A DNA stretch of 64,000 bases from the NCBI GenBank assembly GCA_963969495.1, contig OZ018324.1:139806355-139870354 (forward strand). Direction: 5' to 3'. This DNA is from Ceratothoa steindachneri. Taxonomy: Eukaryota > Arthropoda > Malacostraca > Isopoda > Cymothoidae. The notes under the pieces were generated by a model that had not been told where the DNA came from, ran no database searches, and saw only the letters and a program-made list of their open reading frames with translations. Below are positions 32,683 through 43,322 of this stretch, piece after piece (position 1 is the stretch's first letter; each line of letters starts with the position of its first letter). A program made the translations under genes and the position numbers.

Positions 32683-32725
32683 GCCGGGATGCTGCTCCGC
32701 CAGCATTCAATGCCTGTCAGGGCCA
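32683..32725 (+). mobile_element. Copy B remainder after copy C
   Basis: GATGCTGCTCCGCCAGCATT matches copy C 29928-29947 and lies directly after the tail of copy C. It is the continuation of copy B, with about 63 bases missing relative to the point where copy C entered. Homology stops after about 40 bases. Confidence 0.7.
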
Positions 32726-33031
32726 GAATAATGGGTGACGACCGTGCCAAACTCGCATTGCAGTGGCATTTTCTAAACTGATGACGGTAACGGTGGAGAG
32801 AATAAGCCCTCCCCGCAAGGTTTAACCATAATAAGAGGCTTCTGCCGAGAGATCTTGGTTGGGCTCTTTTATTGCCCCTATATAGAAATTTGTGGCCATA
32901 ATTATGGGTTAAATAGTTAAGGAATGCGGCAATATTCCCCCAAAATAGGCATGGCATAATACTAAATCATGCTCTAATGTCCACTATAAGTATAAACTAC
33001 AACAGCTTCAACGGGGCTCCTGATACAATGG
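32726..33031. other. Unassigned segment
   Basis: No match to other parts of the window. No ORF of note. It may be the 5' flank or leader of the divergent gag that follows. Confidence 0.35.
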
Positions 33032-34055
33032 ATGTCGGAAGCATCACGTTCATCACACCTTCCTTTGCCTAGGAGGAGACTGGTCGTCCACAACGGACTC
33101 ATCCAGGATAGTAGTTTAGACGAGGCTCGTCATGCTCGCGATTCTCTCCGGAATCACCATGCTTATGCGTCTGGTACCGACCATAAAAACGGAGAAGCAG
33201 TAGATTATATCGACGACGTAATTACCCAGCCAACCTATATGGTGAAACGCCAGTTCACACGATTTTATACTTTAAAGTCTACTAACAACGCTGACCTAAG
33301 CAAAGTGAACTTATTTAAAGGCAATAGAGACCTCTGTAATACGATAGGGGAACCCAGGTGTATCTCTAATGACGATTGAACGTGCACTGTTGAAGTGAAA
33401 TCTGAGGCCCAAGGTCTTTAAGTGCTGCGCCTGACAGGACTGGTCCGTGAACCGATAGAATTGTTTATTCACCAGCGTTATAACCAGTCCCAAAGGGCTA
33501 TCACCTGCAATCTAACGGCGATATTCTAAGAAAGATATTACCGACGGACTATCATACCTTGGTGTGAATAGGTTCCACCGAATTAAGATGCGCACGCCAT
33601 CTAAGGACCTTGAACCAACTGGGACGCTGGTCTTAACATTTGACACTCCAACTCAACATGATCTTATTCGGATTCCCGCAGGTTTCTCTGAGCGTGTCCG
33701 TACCCTTTCATCGCCGTTGTTACAAATGCTAACGATATGAACACGTGAACAAGAACTGCATACATAATCAATACGTCTGTAGCCTCTGCGGTGAGCATCA
33801 TGAAACTGCAACATGTCAACTGCCTCCGAACTCTATTAATTGCAACCAACCTCATAGCACATCAGCAAAGACTCGTCATAAATACCTCATTGAAAAGGAA
33901 ATGTATGCTGTTAAGTTCAAAGAACACCGAACCTTTAACGAATCCCTCCATACAGTATCCTCAATGTCCTCAAATACCAGAACTTCTGCGTCTGTTGTGC
34001 AAGCAACGTACTCTTGAGACCCTTCCGCTTTATCGAAGAACCCTGTTCCACCAGG
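33032..34055 (+). pseudogene. Gag-like ORF1 of a second, divergent LINE lineage
   Basis: Starts at an ATG in the 33029-33034 region. RQFTRFYTLKSTNNADLSK aligns with the gag core of copies B and C. Later frames read ITCNLTA, GVNRFHRIKMRT, TLVLTFDTPT and HRRCYKC, a jockey-type gag plan. Knuckles are CYKC-x4-H-VNKN-C (with an internal TAA at about 33731) and CSLCGEHHETATC. The third is degenerate (INCNQPHSTS, lacking two Cys). LIEKEMYAVK aligns with LLEKEILAVQ of copies B and C. Nucleotide similarity to B, C and D is low, so this is another family or an old subfamily. Broken by several frameshifts; ends at TGA 34015-34017. Confidence 0.68.
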
Positions 34056-34060
34056 TAATT

Positions 34061-37000
34061 CTTTGTCCGGCCAACAGCGCCCGGGGTTCTGCCCCCGGGG
34101 AGCGTAAGTCCATACCCGTAAGGATCTTCAATTCGAAGAGGGCCCTTACATCTCCCCCGAGCTAGGCCTGGAGGGCATATTTCTTAAATGGAATTGCCGT
34201 AGACTCCGGGCCAACTGGGAGAAGCTGCAGAGGCTCCTATCGTCCCGTTCCCTTCAGCTATCTTTTTGCAGGAGACTATGCTAGGCGCGTGCCCCCTGCC
34301 TGCCCTCCCGGGGTATAAGGGTCTTGCGACCCCACCACCGTGGGATGCCGGGCTAGGGGATGCGCGGTTTACACCCGGCATGATGTCTCTGTTCTTCCTT
34401 TCTCTTTAGATACCTCCTTTCAGGCAGTGGCTGTGCAGCGGCACCTGGATAGGAGGTATACTATCATTTCTGCGTACATTCCATCGTCAGCTGACTTGGA
34501 CGCAGGGGACTTCCGCCGCGTCGTGGCACGGTTGCCGAGGCCCTATCTCTTGCTTGGAGATCTGAACGGCAGGCATCCTCTCTGGGAAGTTTACCTTATA
34601 AATCCGAGAGGACAAGTCCTTGCTGACCTGATCGAAGAGCTTGAGATGGGTGCCCTAAACGTGGATGAGTTTACGCATCACTGTGCGAGAACCGCTCCAT
34701 TTTCTTGCCTTGATCTTTAGTTGTGTTCTTCGGATGAACAGCCTGATTTTGATTGAGGGGTGGTCGATGACCCCCATGGTAGGGATCACTTTCCCATTCA
34801 AATATCATTTTCAGGGCAACTGCCGCCTGAGAGACCACCTAGGTGGTGCTTGGTGCGGGCGCGGTGGTCTGCATTTCAGGAAATGACTGAATTCTCTATC
34901 TCAGTCGAGGAGTTTAGGTCGGTAGATGAGGCCGTTGAGTTCTTCTCCGGCAACCTTATCGCCATGGGCCTGACTAGTATTCCTAGGACGTCTGGCCGTT
35001 TTGCACGCTGACCACTCCCATGGTGGTCAGCCGAGTTTAAGACGGCCCTCAAATAGATGCATTGTGCCTACATGCGCTATAAGCGCCGCCCGAACGATTT
35101 CACTGTCGCTGAATTTCGTCGGGCTAGGGCTAGGTTCCGGTATATTTCGAAGCACGCCCGCCGTTCTTCTTAACGGGCATACGTGTCTTTACTTAACGGT
35201 AAGACCCCATTAGCTGAGGTGTGAAAGCGAGTCAAAAGGATTTGTGGCAAGTTCTCGCAGGACCCCCCTCCCGTTCTCCAGGAGAATGGGACCACAATCT
35301 TCGACCCCGCGTCCGTGGCGGAATCCTTAGCGACCGCTTTTTCTGCATTCTCTCGCTGTGATGCTGCTCCGCCAGCATTCAATGCACGTCGTGATGTCGC
35401 GGACACCTGCCAGCTACACTTTACCCCCCAGAGGCGGCGAACCCTTCGACGACAAGTTTACTGTGAGTGGGTTGCGTTCCGCTTTCGCTTCGTGCGCGGA
35501 CACCGCCCATAATCCGGACGATGTCCCGTACGCCATGCTTCGACACCTGGGTGAGCGAGGCATGGCCTTTCTGTTAGATTTGTTCAACAGGATCTGGGTG
35601 GAAGGTCTTCTCCCAGACTCCTGGCGAATCGCTACTGTGCTCGCCTTTTGCAAACCGGGGAGAAATCGCTCTACTCCGACTGGTTTGCGCCCAATCTCTC
35701 TAACCTCTTGCGTGTGCAAGTTGATGGAGAAATTGGTAAATGTTAGATTAGCCTTTTTTCTGGACAGCGGAGGCCATCTGTCTATCGCACAGTGCAGCTT
35801 TTGCTAGTTTCACTTCACGTCGGATGCTCTGGTCCGACTGAAAAATGCCGTCTGCGAGGCTTTCCTTCGTAGACAGCACTACGCCACGGTGGTATTCGAT
35901 CTGGAGAGGTCTATGATACCGCATGGCGATACAGTATCATGGAGACTCTTCACAAGATTGGGGTGAGGGGACGCCTCCTAATGATTATATCTGAATTTTT
36001 GCAAGATCGTCGATTCCGCGTAAGGGTGGGGGAGCCCTCTCCGGCCCAGAGAAGTAGAAAGAGGGTGTCCCGCAGGAAAGTGTCCTCAGTGTCGCACTCT
36101 TTGCCCTGAGCATCAAAGGCATCACCTCGGTGCTGGATGATGTTCTCGCTCTGCTTTACGTGGACGACCTATCTATCTCTTGGCGCAGCCCAGATGCAAA
36201 CTCTGGAGCGTCAATTCCAACAGGCATTGAACTGCGTCTCTCGCTATGCCGAAGCGCACAGGTTTCGGTTTTCTTTGGCCAAGACTAAGGTGGTGCACTT
36301 CTGCCGCCATCCACGGCTTCACCTCGACCCAGATTTGTTTCTTAATGGGGTGCGCTTGGATGTGGTTGAGTCGCACCGTTCCCTTGGTCTTGTATTCGAA
36401 GACGCCTCACATGGGATGCTCATATTCGCAGCCTTAAGGTCTCTTGTACCCACGCCATGGACATTTTCCGCTCCGTGACGTTCAGCGCTTAGGGCGCTGA
36501 TAGGGCTACTGCTTTACGTTTTATCGATCCTTTGTTCGCTCGAAGCTCGACTACGGATGCGAGTTTTATGCATCCGCAGCCGAGCGTTTATTGCGGAAGG
36601 TGGATTCGATCCACCACACCGGCCTTCTTCTTGCGACCGGTTCCTTCCGCACTTCCCCCATTGAGAGCCTGTTAGTCGATGCTGGGAAGATGCCACTCGC
36701 GCTGCGCTGCGTGCAGTGATCACTTGCCTGTACGCGCGAGCCCGGCGCCTCCCTCAGTCGCCAACAGCTCTCACTGCATCAGCAGCTGATCTTGATGGTG
36801 CCTATGGCGCTGAGAGACGCCAGTCATTCCCCTAAACCCCTTTGGGTTTAGGGCCAGGAAACTCCTTCGAGAGGTAGATATAGCTCTCTGGCCGCTGGTG
36901 CCCCTGGTTCTGCCCAGGACGCCACCCTGGAGGGTACCACATTTGGCTATTTGTCGCCACGCCTCTGCTCCCAAAGCTTTTACTGCGCCGGGGGTATTGC

Positions 37001-38016
37001 GTTCGACCTTTTTGAAGCAGACATCGTGTCACGCTGGAACCGTGCCAGTGTATCCGGATGGCTCCAAGTCCCAAGAGGGGGTCGGCTTCCATGCCATATC
37101 ACCTCTGTTTGAAGTCAGCGGGGCTCAACCATGTGCTGCGTCCTTCTTCACGACCGAGCTGGTTGCAATACACTACTCGGTACGGGAGATTACGCGACGT
37201 GCCCGGTTCGGAGACTGAGTTGTGATCTATAGCGACTCACAAAGCGCCCTGAGTGCTTTCGGGGCATTGAAATCTCTGCATCCCCTGGTTCACGATATCC
37301 GTGACGCCACGGTTTTGGCGAGCCGGGCGGATGTCGAGATTATCTTCTGCTGGGTTCCTGGACATGTAGGAGTTGCGGCGAATGAGCGCGCCAGAGAGTC
37401 TGCGAGGACTCTGCGACTGGACCAGCGTTTCGCTCTTCACACCGCCGACTACAAGGCCAAAATACGGACAGCTCTTCGGACTGCTTGGCAAAGAAGATGA
37501 TAGATGGTCGAAGGTAACTTAAAGTTGCGTGCCATTGCGCCGTGACTGTTTCCATGGACCCATCCCCGAATACCGCGCCAGGTTCAAGTTCTTTCTGTCG
37601 TCTCCGAATCGGACACACTCGTGTGACGCATCGCTATTTTATGGAGCACTCGCCTGCGCCGTATTGCAACGACTGCGTCGTCCCCCAGACTGTTTGGCAC
37701 ATTCTTGTCGACTGTCCCAGTCTGGGTGATCTTGCGCACGATACCTGTCCCGGTACCGGGATGGGCGGGGTAGCTACCGCCTGTTGCTTGTACTCTGGAC
37801 AGATTCGTGCACATTGACTTGAGGACTTGTTGACTTTTGGGGGGAGGCCGGCCTTCTTCCTTTCCCTTAACCAGGTTTAATTGTTGTTTTTGAAATTGTT
37901 ATTTCTTTTTATTTTTGTTTCCTGTTAAACTTTTTAAAGTAGCCCTGAACTAGGCTGTTTAAGGCGACTTATGCCTAAGTCGGCAGTCGCCAGATAGCCC
38001 CTTAAATAAATAATAA
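34061..38016 (+). mobile_element. LINE copy D, 5' truncated
   Basis: Homology with B and C begins at the ORF1 tail (TTTGTCCGGCCAACAGCGCC) just before the GC hairpin and continues to the 3' end. It ends with TAAATAAATAATAATAAT, a TAA-repeat tail like that of the Drosophila I factor. It is joined upstream to a gag of another lineage and downstream directly to fragment E. Many stops and frameshifts. Confidence 0.85.
34162..37817 (+). pseudogene. Copy D ORF2: endonuclease, RT, RNase H, Cys/His motif
   Basis: The endonuclease runs from 34162 (KWNCRRLRANW, LQETMLG, LLLGDLNGRHP near 34555, SDH changed to RDH near 34783). RT runs from about 35460 (RPISLTSCVCKLMEKLV; YVDDL at 36157-36171, followed by a frameshift). 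RNase H, 37030-37500, is the best view of this domain in the window: YPDGSKSQEGVGF, TELVAIHYSV, YSDSQSAL (about 37231) and EIIFCWVPGHVGVAANERA. A 12-base deletion relative to copy C then removes the last acidic residue. The C-terminal motif CNDCVVPQTVWHILVDC (Cys-Cys-His-Cys, about 37666-37716) follows RIGHTRVTHRYF, a signature of I-type ORF2 ends. TGA 37815-37817. Multiple stops; dead. Confidence 0.85.
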
Positions 38017-39838
38017 TAATGTTGGAAGATGTTTTCGTTACGCTCTACATAGACGATATTTTTATGCACTGTAAGAGGCCCACGCTGGAGCGTCGACGCA
38101 AATTGGCATTAAACCACGTCTCTTGCTATGCCGAAGCGCACACGCTTCGGTTTTCTCTGGATTAAACTAAGGTGGTGCAGGTTGCAGCCGTGTACGGCTC
38201 CACCCCGACCCAGACATATTTCTCATTGAGGTGCGCTTGGAAGTGGTGGAACCTGAAAGATTCCTTGGTTTTGTATTTGACCGACGCCTCACCTGGGAGG
38301 CTTATATTCGTAGCCTTAGGTTCTCCTGTAACTCTCTATGGATATTCTTCGCTCCGTGACGTTCAGCGTCTGGGGCGGTGATATAGCTTCTGTCTTAGTT
38401 TTATCGATCCTTTGTTTTTTCGAAGCTCCGATACAGCTGCAAATTTTATGCTTAAGCAGCCAAGCGTGTGCTGCGGAAGGTATACTTGAACCACCACAAG
38501 GGTATTCACCTGGCGACCTCTGCCTTCTGTACTTGTCGATGCTGATGAGATATCACTCTCTCTGCGCCATGCACAGTGCCTTTCTCGCTTTACACGTGAT
38601 TCCGGGTATCCCTCATTCACCAACAGCATTAGCTGCATTCGCAGCTGATCTCGACGGTGCCTTTGCTGCCGCGAGACGTCACTCATACACTAAGCCGTTA
38701 GGCTTTAGTGCTATGAAACTTTTTTGAGAGCTAAGTAAAGCACTGTTATTTTCCAAAGCTTTTACAGAACCGCGAGTATTGTGTTTGGCTTTTCGAAGCC
38801 CCCGTCTTTTCACGTTAGAACCGTGACAGTGTATGCAGATGACTCAATTCCAAGAGGCGGTCGGTTTCCACACCGTAGCCCCGCTATTTGAAGTGGGCAG
38901 GGCTCTCCCATGACCTGCTTCTCTCTTCACGGTCGAGCTGATTGCAATTCACCGTTTGGTACGGGAGATTAGGCAACGTGACAGGTTCATTGACGAGATT
39001 GTGATTAATAGCGACTCACAAAGCGCCCTGAGTTCTCTCTGGGCATTTAAATCTCTGTAACCCTGGTTCGCGTTATCCGTGATGCCATGGTTTTGGCAAG
39101 CCGAGCTGATGTCGAGATTACCTTCTGCTGGATTCCTCGACATGTAGGAATTGCGCGCTGATGAGGGCGCTAAAGTGTCCACGAGGTTTGTGCGATCAGA
39201 CCAACGTTTTGACACCGATTACATGGCGGGAATGCGTGCAGCTCTTCGGGCTGCTTGGCAAAGAAGAAGAGAGACGGTCAAAGGGAACCTACATTTGCGT
39301 GATATTGTACCGAGACTGTTCCTATGGACCCCCCCCCCATTGCCGCGTACTCTTCAAGTTGCTTGCTTTCGTCTGAATTGGACACACTCGTGGGTCGCAC
39401 CGAAATTTGATGTAGCGCTCACCTGCGCCTAATTATGATGGTGGCGTTGTCCCCAAGACTGTTCGGCGCATTCTCGTTGAATGTCCCAGTCGAAGTAACT
39501 TCGCGCACGTTACCTGTCCAGGTACCTGGATGAGCGAGGTCGCTACCACTTGTCCATTGTACTCAGGATGGATTCGTACACGGTGACTTGTGGACTTTTT
39601 TACTTTGAGTGTGGCCTCCTTCACTTTTTCTATCCGTTTTATTTTTTCTTTTGTATATCGAAAGTTCCTGCGCTGGGGCCTCTCCTCGATGTCCAAGTGT
39701 TCTTGCTTCTCTTTTAGTTTTTCTTTTTTATTATCTTTTTTTTGTCTTTGTTGTTGCTTTTTTATGCATAGTTATTTTAATTTAGCCAACTACTCGGCTG
39801 TCGTGAGCACGGCAACATTTACCCAAGTTCCTGCATAA
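38017..39838 (+). mobile_element. LINE fragment E: RT palm to 3' end, decayed
   Basis: Starts within RT (GTTGGAAGATGTTTTCG matches GCCGGAAGATGTTCTCG of copy C), directly after the TAA tail of copy D. It retains LYIDDI (YxDD variant, about 38045), thumb segments, an RNase H remnant (SDSQSALSSL about 39012; ADEGAKVSTR about 39155; AALRAAWQRR about 39240) and the 3' terminal block to about 39838. More diverged than C and D. 5' truncated. Confidence 0.75.
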
Positions 39839-40595
39839 CGAGAGGGTGGGGGATTTCTGGCGGTAGATCTTGTTTTACTTTTTAATTTTTACTGATATTT
39901 TGTTTTATGTTACACTTTTGGTTCTATTTTGTTGCGGATTCTTCATATTCAATGTTTTATATAGCATATTAGGGCGAATTGATATAGGTTACTATGCAAT
40001 TTTTGACATTCGCAAAATGAGTAAAAAAAAAAAAAAATCGCGCGTATTAACTCTACAGGGACCAGTAGAGTTTGTCTCGCTATAGCTTGAAAATTGTTTC
40101 TAAGTCTGGATCTGTTTAGCCTCGATTGAGGTATTATAAATATCTTAGAACAACAGACTGGCTTCCTTCATTCCATATAGTTATACATTTCTTAGTTTTG
40201 TTGCACGTCAGGTTCCTGATTGAGTGGGGCTCACTCTGGCACCTAATATTATTTTTCCCCTTTCAAGTCTGATTTTGCTGGCGCTGTTTGTTATTTAAAA
40301 ACCTCACCGTAGGTAGTTTTTTAATTACTCGTGCCCTTGATGGCCATCGCCAAATGTGACTATCCTTTAATTTTAAATACTTCCACCACTCCACTGCACC
40401 CGTTTAAATTTCAATCAAAATGTTGACATGCTTAGTTAATTTTTACCAATCATCGGTTCATTCACCCTGCCAGTGTCCTTTGGTTTACAATTCCTATGAA
40501 CTTTATTACTCTCCCTTTTATGAATTGGAACTATTTTATGGTTACTTTTTATCATCTTTAGTTGAATAATGATTGCAGTTTATTTCAGATGAGAA
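39839..40595 (+). promoter_or_regulatory. Upstream region of the Ser/Pro-rich gene
   Basis: AT-rich. A TATA-like TATAAATA lies at 40135-40142, and a 6-bp stem with an 8-base loop (CTCTAC...GTAGAG, 40051-40070) lies just before it. A pyrimidine-rich TTGCAGTTTATTTCAG ends at 40588 and fits a 3' splice site 7 bases before the ORF's ATG, so a 5' noncoding exon is possible. A donor cannot be fixed; GTAGGT near 40309 is one option. All are weak signals. Confidence 0.3.
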
Positions 40596-43322
40596 ATGGA
40601 GATGAAAAAATCTAAGGGAACCAAAGGGCTTAAGGGAATATGGAAGAACCGTAGAGCTAAAGTAAAGACAGAATTTGATTCAACAAAAGAACACATAGAA
40701 GCAAAACCATCTACATCTGTTTTTGGGCGTGAAGCGCTTCCGTCAACTTCAAAAGCTTCAACCTCGATAGAATTATCGGTTCCTGGTTACTTGGAAACTG
40801 TTAAGCCATATGATTACTGGGAGCATTTGCAGCCTAAAGTTTCATTAGGACCTTCCTTGATACAGCCATCTTTCCAACATCCACATCAAAAATATCAATA
40901 TCATGACGATTTATATGGATCATCTTATCCTCCTTGTGTTCAGCAGAATCTGGCTGCGAATAAGCATTTGCCTTCAATTTCATCAGATACAAAAATAAAA
41001 TCATTGCACAAAAAGACTTCGTCAAAAAAGGATCATAATACAAAAAAAGAAGTCTACACAAGAAAAATTAAACCGAAAGAAATTAAGGGAGAACAGTCTA
41101 GAAAAGTATTATCAAAATCCAAAGTCGCTTTGGATCTTTCAATTCTTCGATGTACTATCGCTGAAAGGCTTTCGATTAAGTCCCAGGCTACTAAGATCCC
41201 AAGAGAATCCCTTACAGCATCTAATTTGCTTTCACCGTCAGAGTTATCTCGAGGAATTAATGAAAAAGATGCTTCACAAATATCTGATCATAATTTTCTT
41301 TCACCTTTAAAGAAAATTCGTTTGAGCTTCGTTAAATCTGATGCCGAGAGCGAAAGACGAGTGTGTTATAGTTATGATGATAAAGAGCGGATTAATAAAA
41401 AGGAAGAGAGGATAAATATATCGAACACATCTGAGAATTATGTCAATCAAGATTCTGATAAAGAAATGGATGTGACCCTCCGAGCAGAAAAAAATGCAAA
41501 AGTGTCGATTAAAAAAAAAGTAAAAAAGAAGCTTAAAGTCCACACTCTTTCCACATCTTTTCGTTCATTAAAAAAGTTTAATGAGCGACTAACAAACATT
41601 AATGTTAAAGGTGGAAGATGTCCTGAAACTTCCAGTGAGGAATCCCCGAAGTCAAAGTCCTATGTTGGAATTGGCGTTGACCATGTCGCATTGAGGAAAA
41701 GGCTAGAAACATTAGATCCCACTTCCGATCGGGAATTAACGATCAAATCTCCCAGCCTTCCACCGACACCAAGAACTCTTTCTCAACCTAATTCTCCATC
41801 TCATTACATTCTTCAGCCACGGTCAAATAAATCATATTTGGAAGAAAATATTCGAATTACAGACGAAGAATTCGACTTTACGAAACCCCCACTAACTCCA
41901 GGGCGATTTCGATCAGAAGACAGTTTATCACCTGTGTACACATTATTCAGGCAACAACCTCGCCAAGAAGAAACTACAGAACATATTGAAGAGAAAGATA
42001 ATCGAGAAAAAACCCGTAGATTTACTCGTCGTCGTAGCAAATCTCACAAAAAGGAAAAAAAAGAAAGTTCTCGCTACTACTTCCATCCCGTCTCTCCGGT
42101 TTCATCGCCTTCGTCTTCTATAGCTTGTATCTCACAAGAGACCATCCAAGGCCCACTTTTATACGAAGTTGGCACCTCAAACTCTCCACCTTACTATGGG
42201 TATTACCCTTCATATGTTCTGACTTATTCCAATCACTCGCCGAATCATTCAGTTTCTTCTAATTCTAGCCAATTTCCTCGTTCATCTTCTTCTTCTAATC
42301 GACAGTCCCCTGCATTTTTCTCTAATTCACCATCTCCAGTCCAGACGGTTTCTAGCATGCCTTCATTCGAAACATTTAATCCTCTAGGTACTTCTACGCC
42401 TCGTTTAACTATTACTGATCCAAATTCTTTCTTAAATAAGACATACCTTCCTAATCCTCCTGCTCTTTGCATTTCAAGGCCTTTAAATACGTCACCACCT
42501 TCATCACGATCAAATTTTTATCCTTCTAGCTCCCCTTTACAATCTTCTACAAGTTTATCCCCACCTTTAGAATCCCCTAGTTCTTCAACTTTATGCAGTG
42601 TTAGCCCCTCACGTACATCCTCCTCTATTCCCTACTCTGCTAAACCTAGTTCATCTAAATCGCCTAGTATTTCACAATGTCTTTCCATTATCCCTTCATG
42701 TTCTTTGTCTTCTCCTCTTCCACAGGGATTTTACTTTATAAATCCTTCCTTCACTCTTCCCTATCTTTCAGGAGTTCCTTTACGTCCTCCTTCAGTTCAC
42801 GATACTCGAGGACACAATCTGCAAGTTGGACAATATTTTAATCGGGAATATTTTTACCCCGATCTCAATTCTCGTCAAATGTATACACCAACCTCCACGG
42901 AATCGGGTATCACTACTTCTATTCCATATGGAGTCTCTACTCTTCATTCTTCTTCCTCTACTGATCAACAATATTACAGAAATCCATCTAGCCTATCTAA
43001 TCCTCAGCCACGCTTTCAGTTACCTCCTGAATGCTGGAAACCATCTAGCTCTGCAGAGGATAAAGGTCATTCTTATAGCCAACATAGTTCCGATCAACTG
43101 AGAATATTGCCATATTCTTCAGACGCACATATTCCTTCTTCCTCTAGTGATTCAAGACTTCCCTCCCTAGGAATTATTTCTCCACAATCACCTATACGAT
43201 CCTATGTACAAAGAAGGCATGATCGGCACACAGACCTTTTACCAGAAGTGCATCATTTGGATGAGCCGCCCTTAACAAATTGTGGTTTTTCTCAAGAGAG
43301 GGATCGATCTAATGACAAATGA
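40596..43322 (+). CDS. Basic Ser/Pro-rich protein, 908 aa, unknown function
   Basis: An uninterrupted ORF of 908 codons in AT-rich DNA, far longer than chance allows, and not part of any transposon I recognise. ATG 40596 is used because TGA at 40590-40592 closes the frame upstream; an out-of-frame ATG at 40589 would give an 8-codon upstream ORF. Residues 1-30 are Lys/Arg-rich (KGLKGIWKNRRAKVK). Residues 120-330 are charged and Lys-rich, with a nuclear-localisation-like KKKVKKKLKV around 306. The segment near 355-375 (VGIGVDHVALRKRLETLDP) looks the most ordered. Pro-directed sites (SPSLPPTPRT, PPLTPGR) lie at about 385-435, and RRFTRRRSKSHKKEKKE near 473. Residues 500-880 are Ser/Pro/Tyr-rich low complexity. 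I infer a largely disordered, possibly nuclear, phosphorylatable protein. No catalytic domain seen. It may be one exon of a larger gene. Confidence 0.75.
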   Translation: MEMKKSKGTKGLKGIWKNRRAKVKTEFDSTKEHIEAKPSTSVFGREALPSTSKASTSIELSVPGYLETVKPYDYWEHLQPKVSLGPSLIQPSFQHPHQKYQYHDDLYGSSYPPCVQQNLAANKHLPSISSDTKIKSLHKKTSSKKDHNTKKEVYTRKIKPKEIKGEQSRKVLSKSKVALDLSILRCTIAERLSIKSQATKIPRESLTASNLLSPSELSRGINEKDASQISDHNFLSPLKKIRLSFVKSDAESERRVCYSYDDKERINKKEERINISNTSENYVNQDSDKEMDVTLRAEKNAKVSIKKKVKKKLKVHTLSTSFRSLKKFNERLTNINVKGGRCPETSSEESPKSKSYVGIGVDHVALRKRLETLDPTSDRELTIKSPSLPPTPRTLSQPNSPSHYILQPRSNKSYLEENIRITDEEFDFTKPPLTPGRFRSEDSLSPVYTLFRQQPRQEETTEHIEEKDNREKTRRFTRRRSKSHKKEKKESSRYYFHPVSPVSSPSSSIACISQETIQGPLLYEVGTSNSPPYYGYYPSYVLTYSNHSPNHSVSSNSSQFPRSSSSSNRQSPAFFSNSPSPVQTVSSMPSFETFNPLGTSTPRLTITDPNSFLNKTYLPNPPALCISRPLNTSPPSSRSNFYPSSSPLQSSTSLSPPLESPSSSTLCSVSPSRTSSSIPYSAKPSSSKSPSISQCLSIIPSCSLSSPLPQGFYFINPSFTLPYLSGVPLRPPSVHDTRGHNLQVGQYFNREYFYPDLNSRQMYTPTSTESGITTSIPYGVSTLHSSSSTDQQYYRNPSSLSNPQPRFQLPPECWKPSSSAEDKGHSYSQHSSDQLRILPYSSDAHIPSSSSDSRLPSLGIISPQSPIRSYVQRRHDRHTDLLPEVHHLDEPPLTNCGFSQERDRSNDK

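Noticed and set aside
40834..42472. Minus-strand ORFs inside the Ser/Pro-rich gene
   Set aside because: Short, overlapping the 908-codon frame, and without recognisable features.
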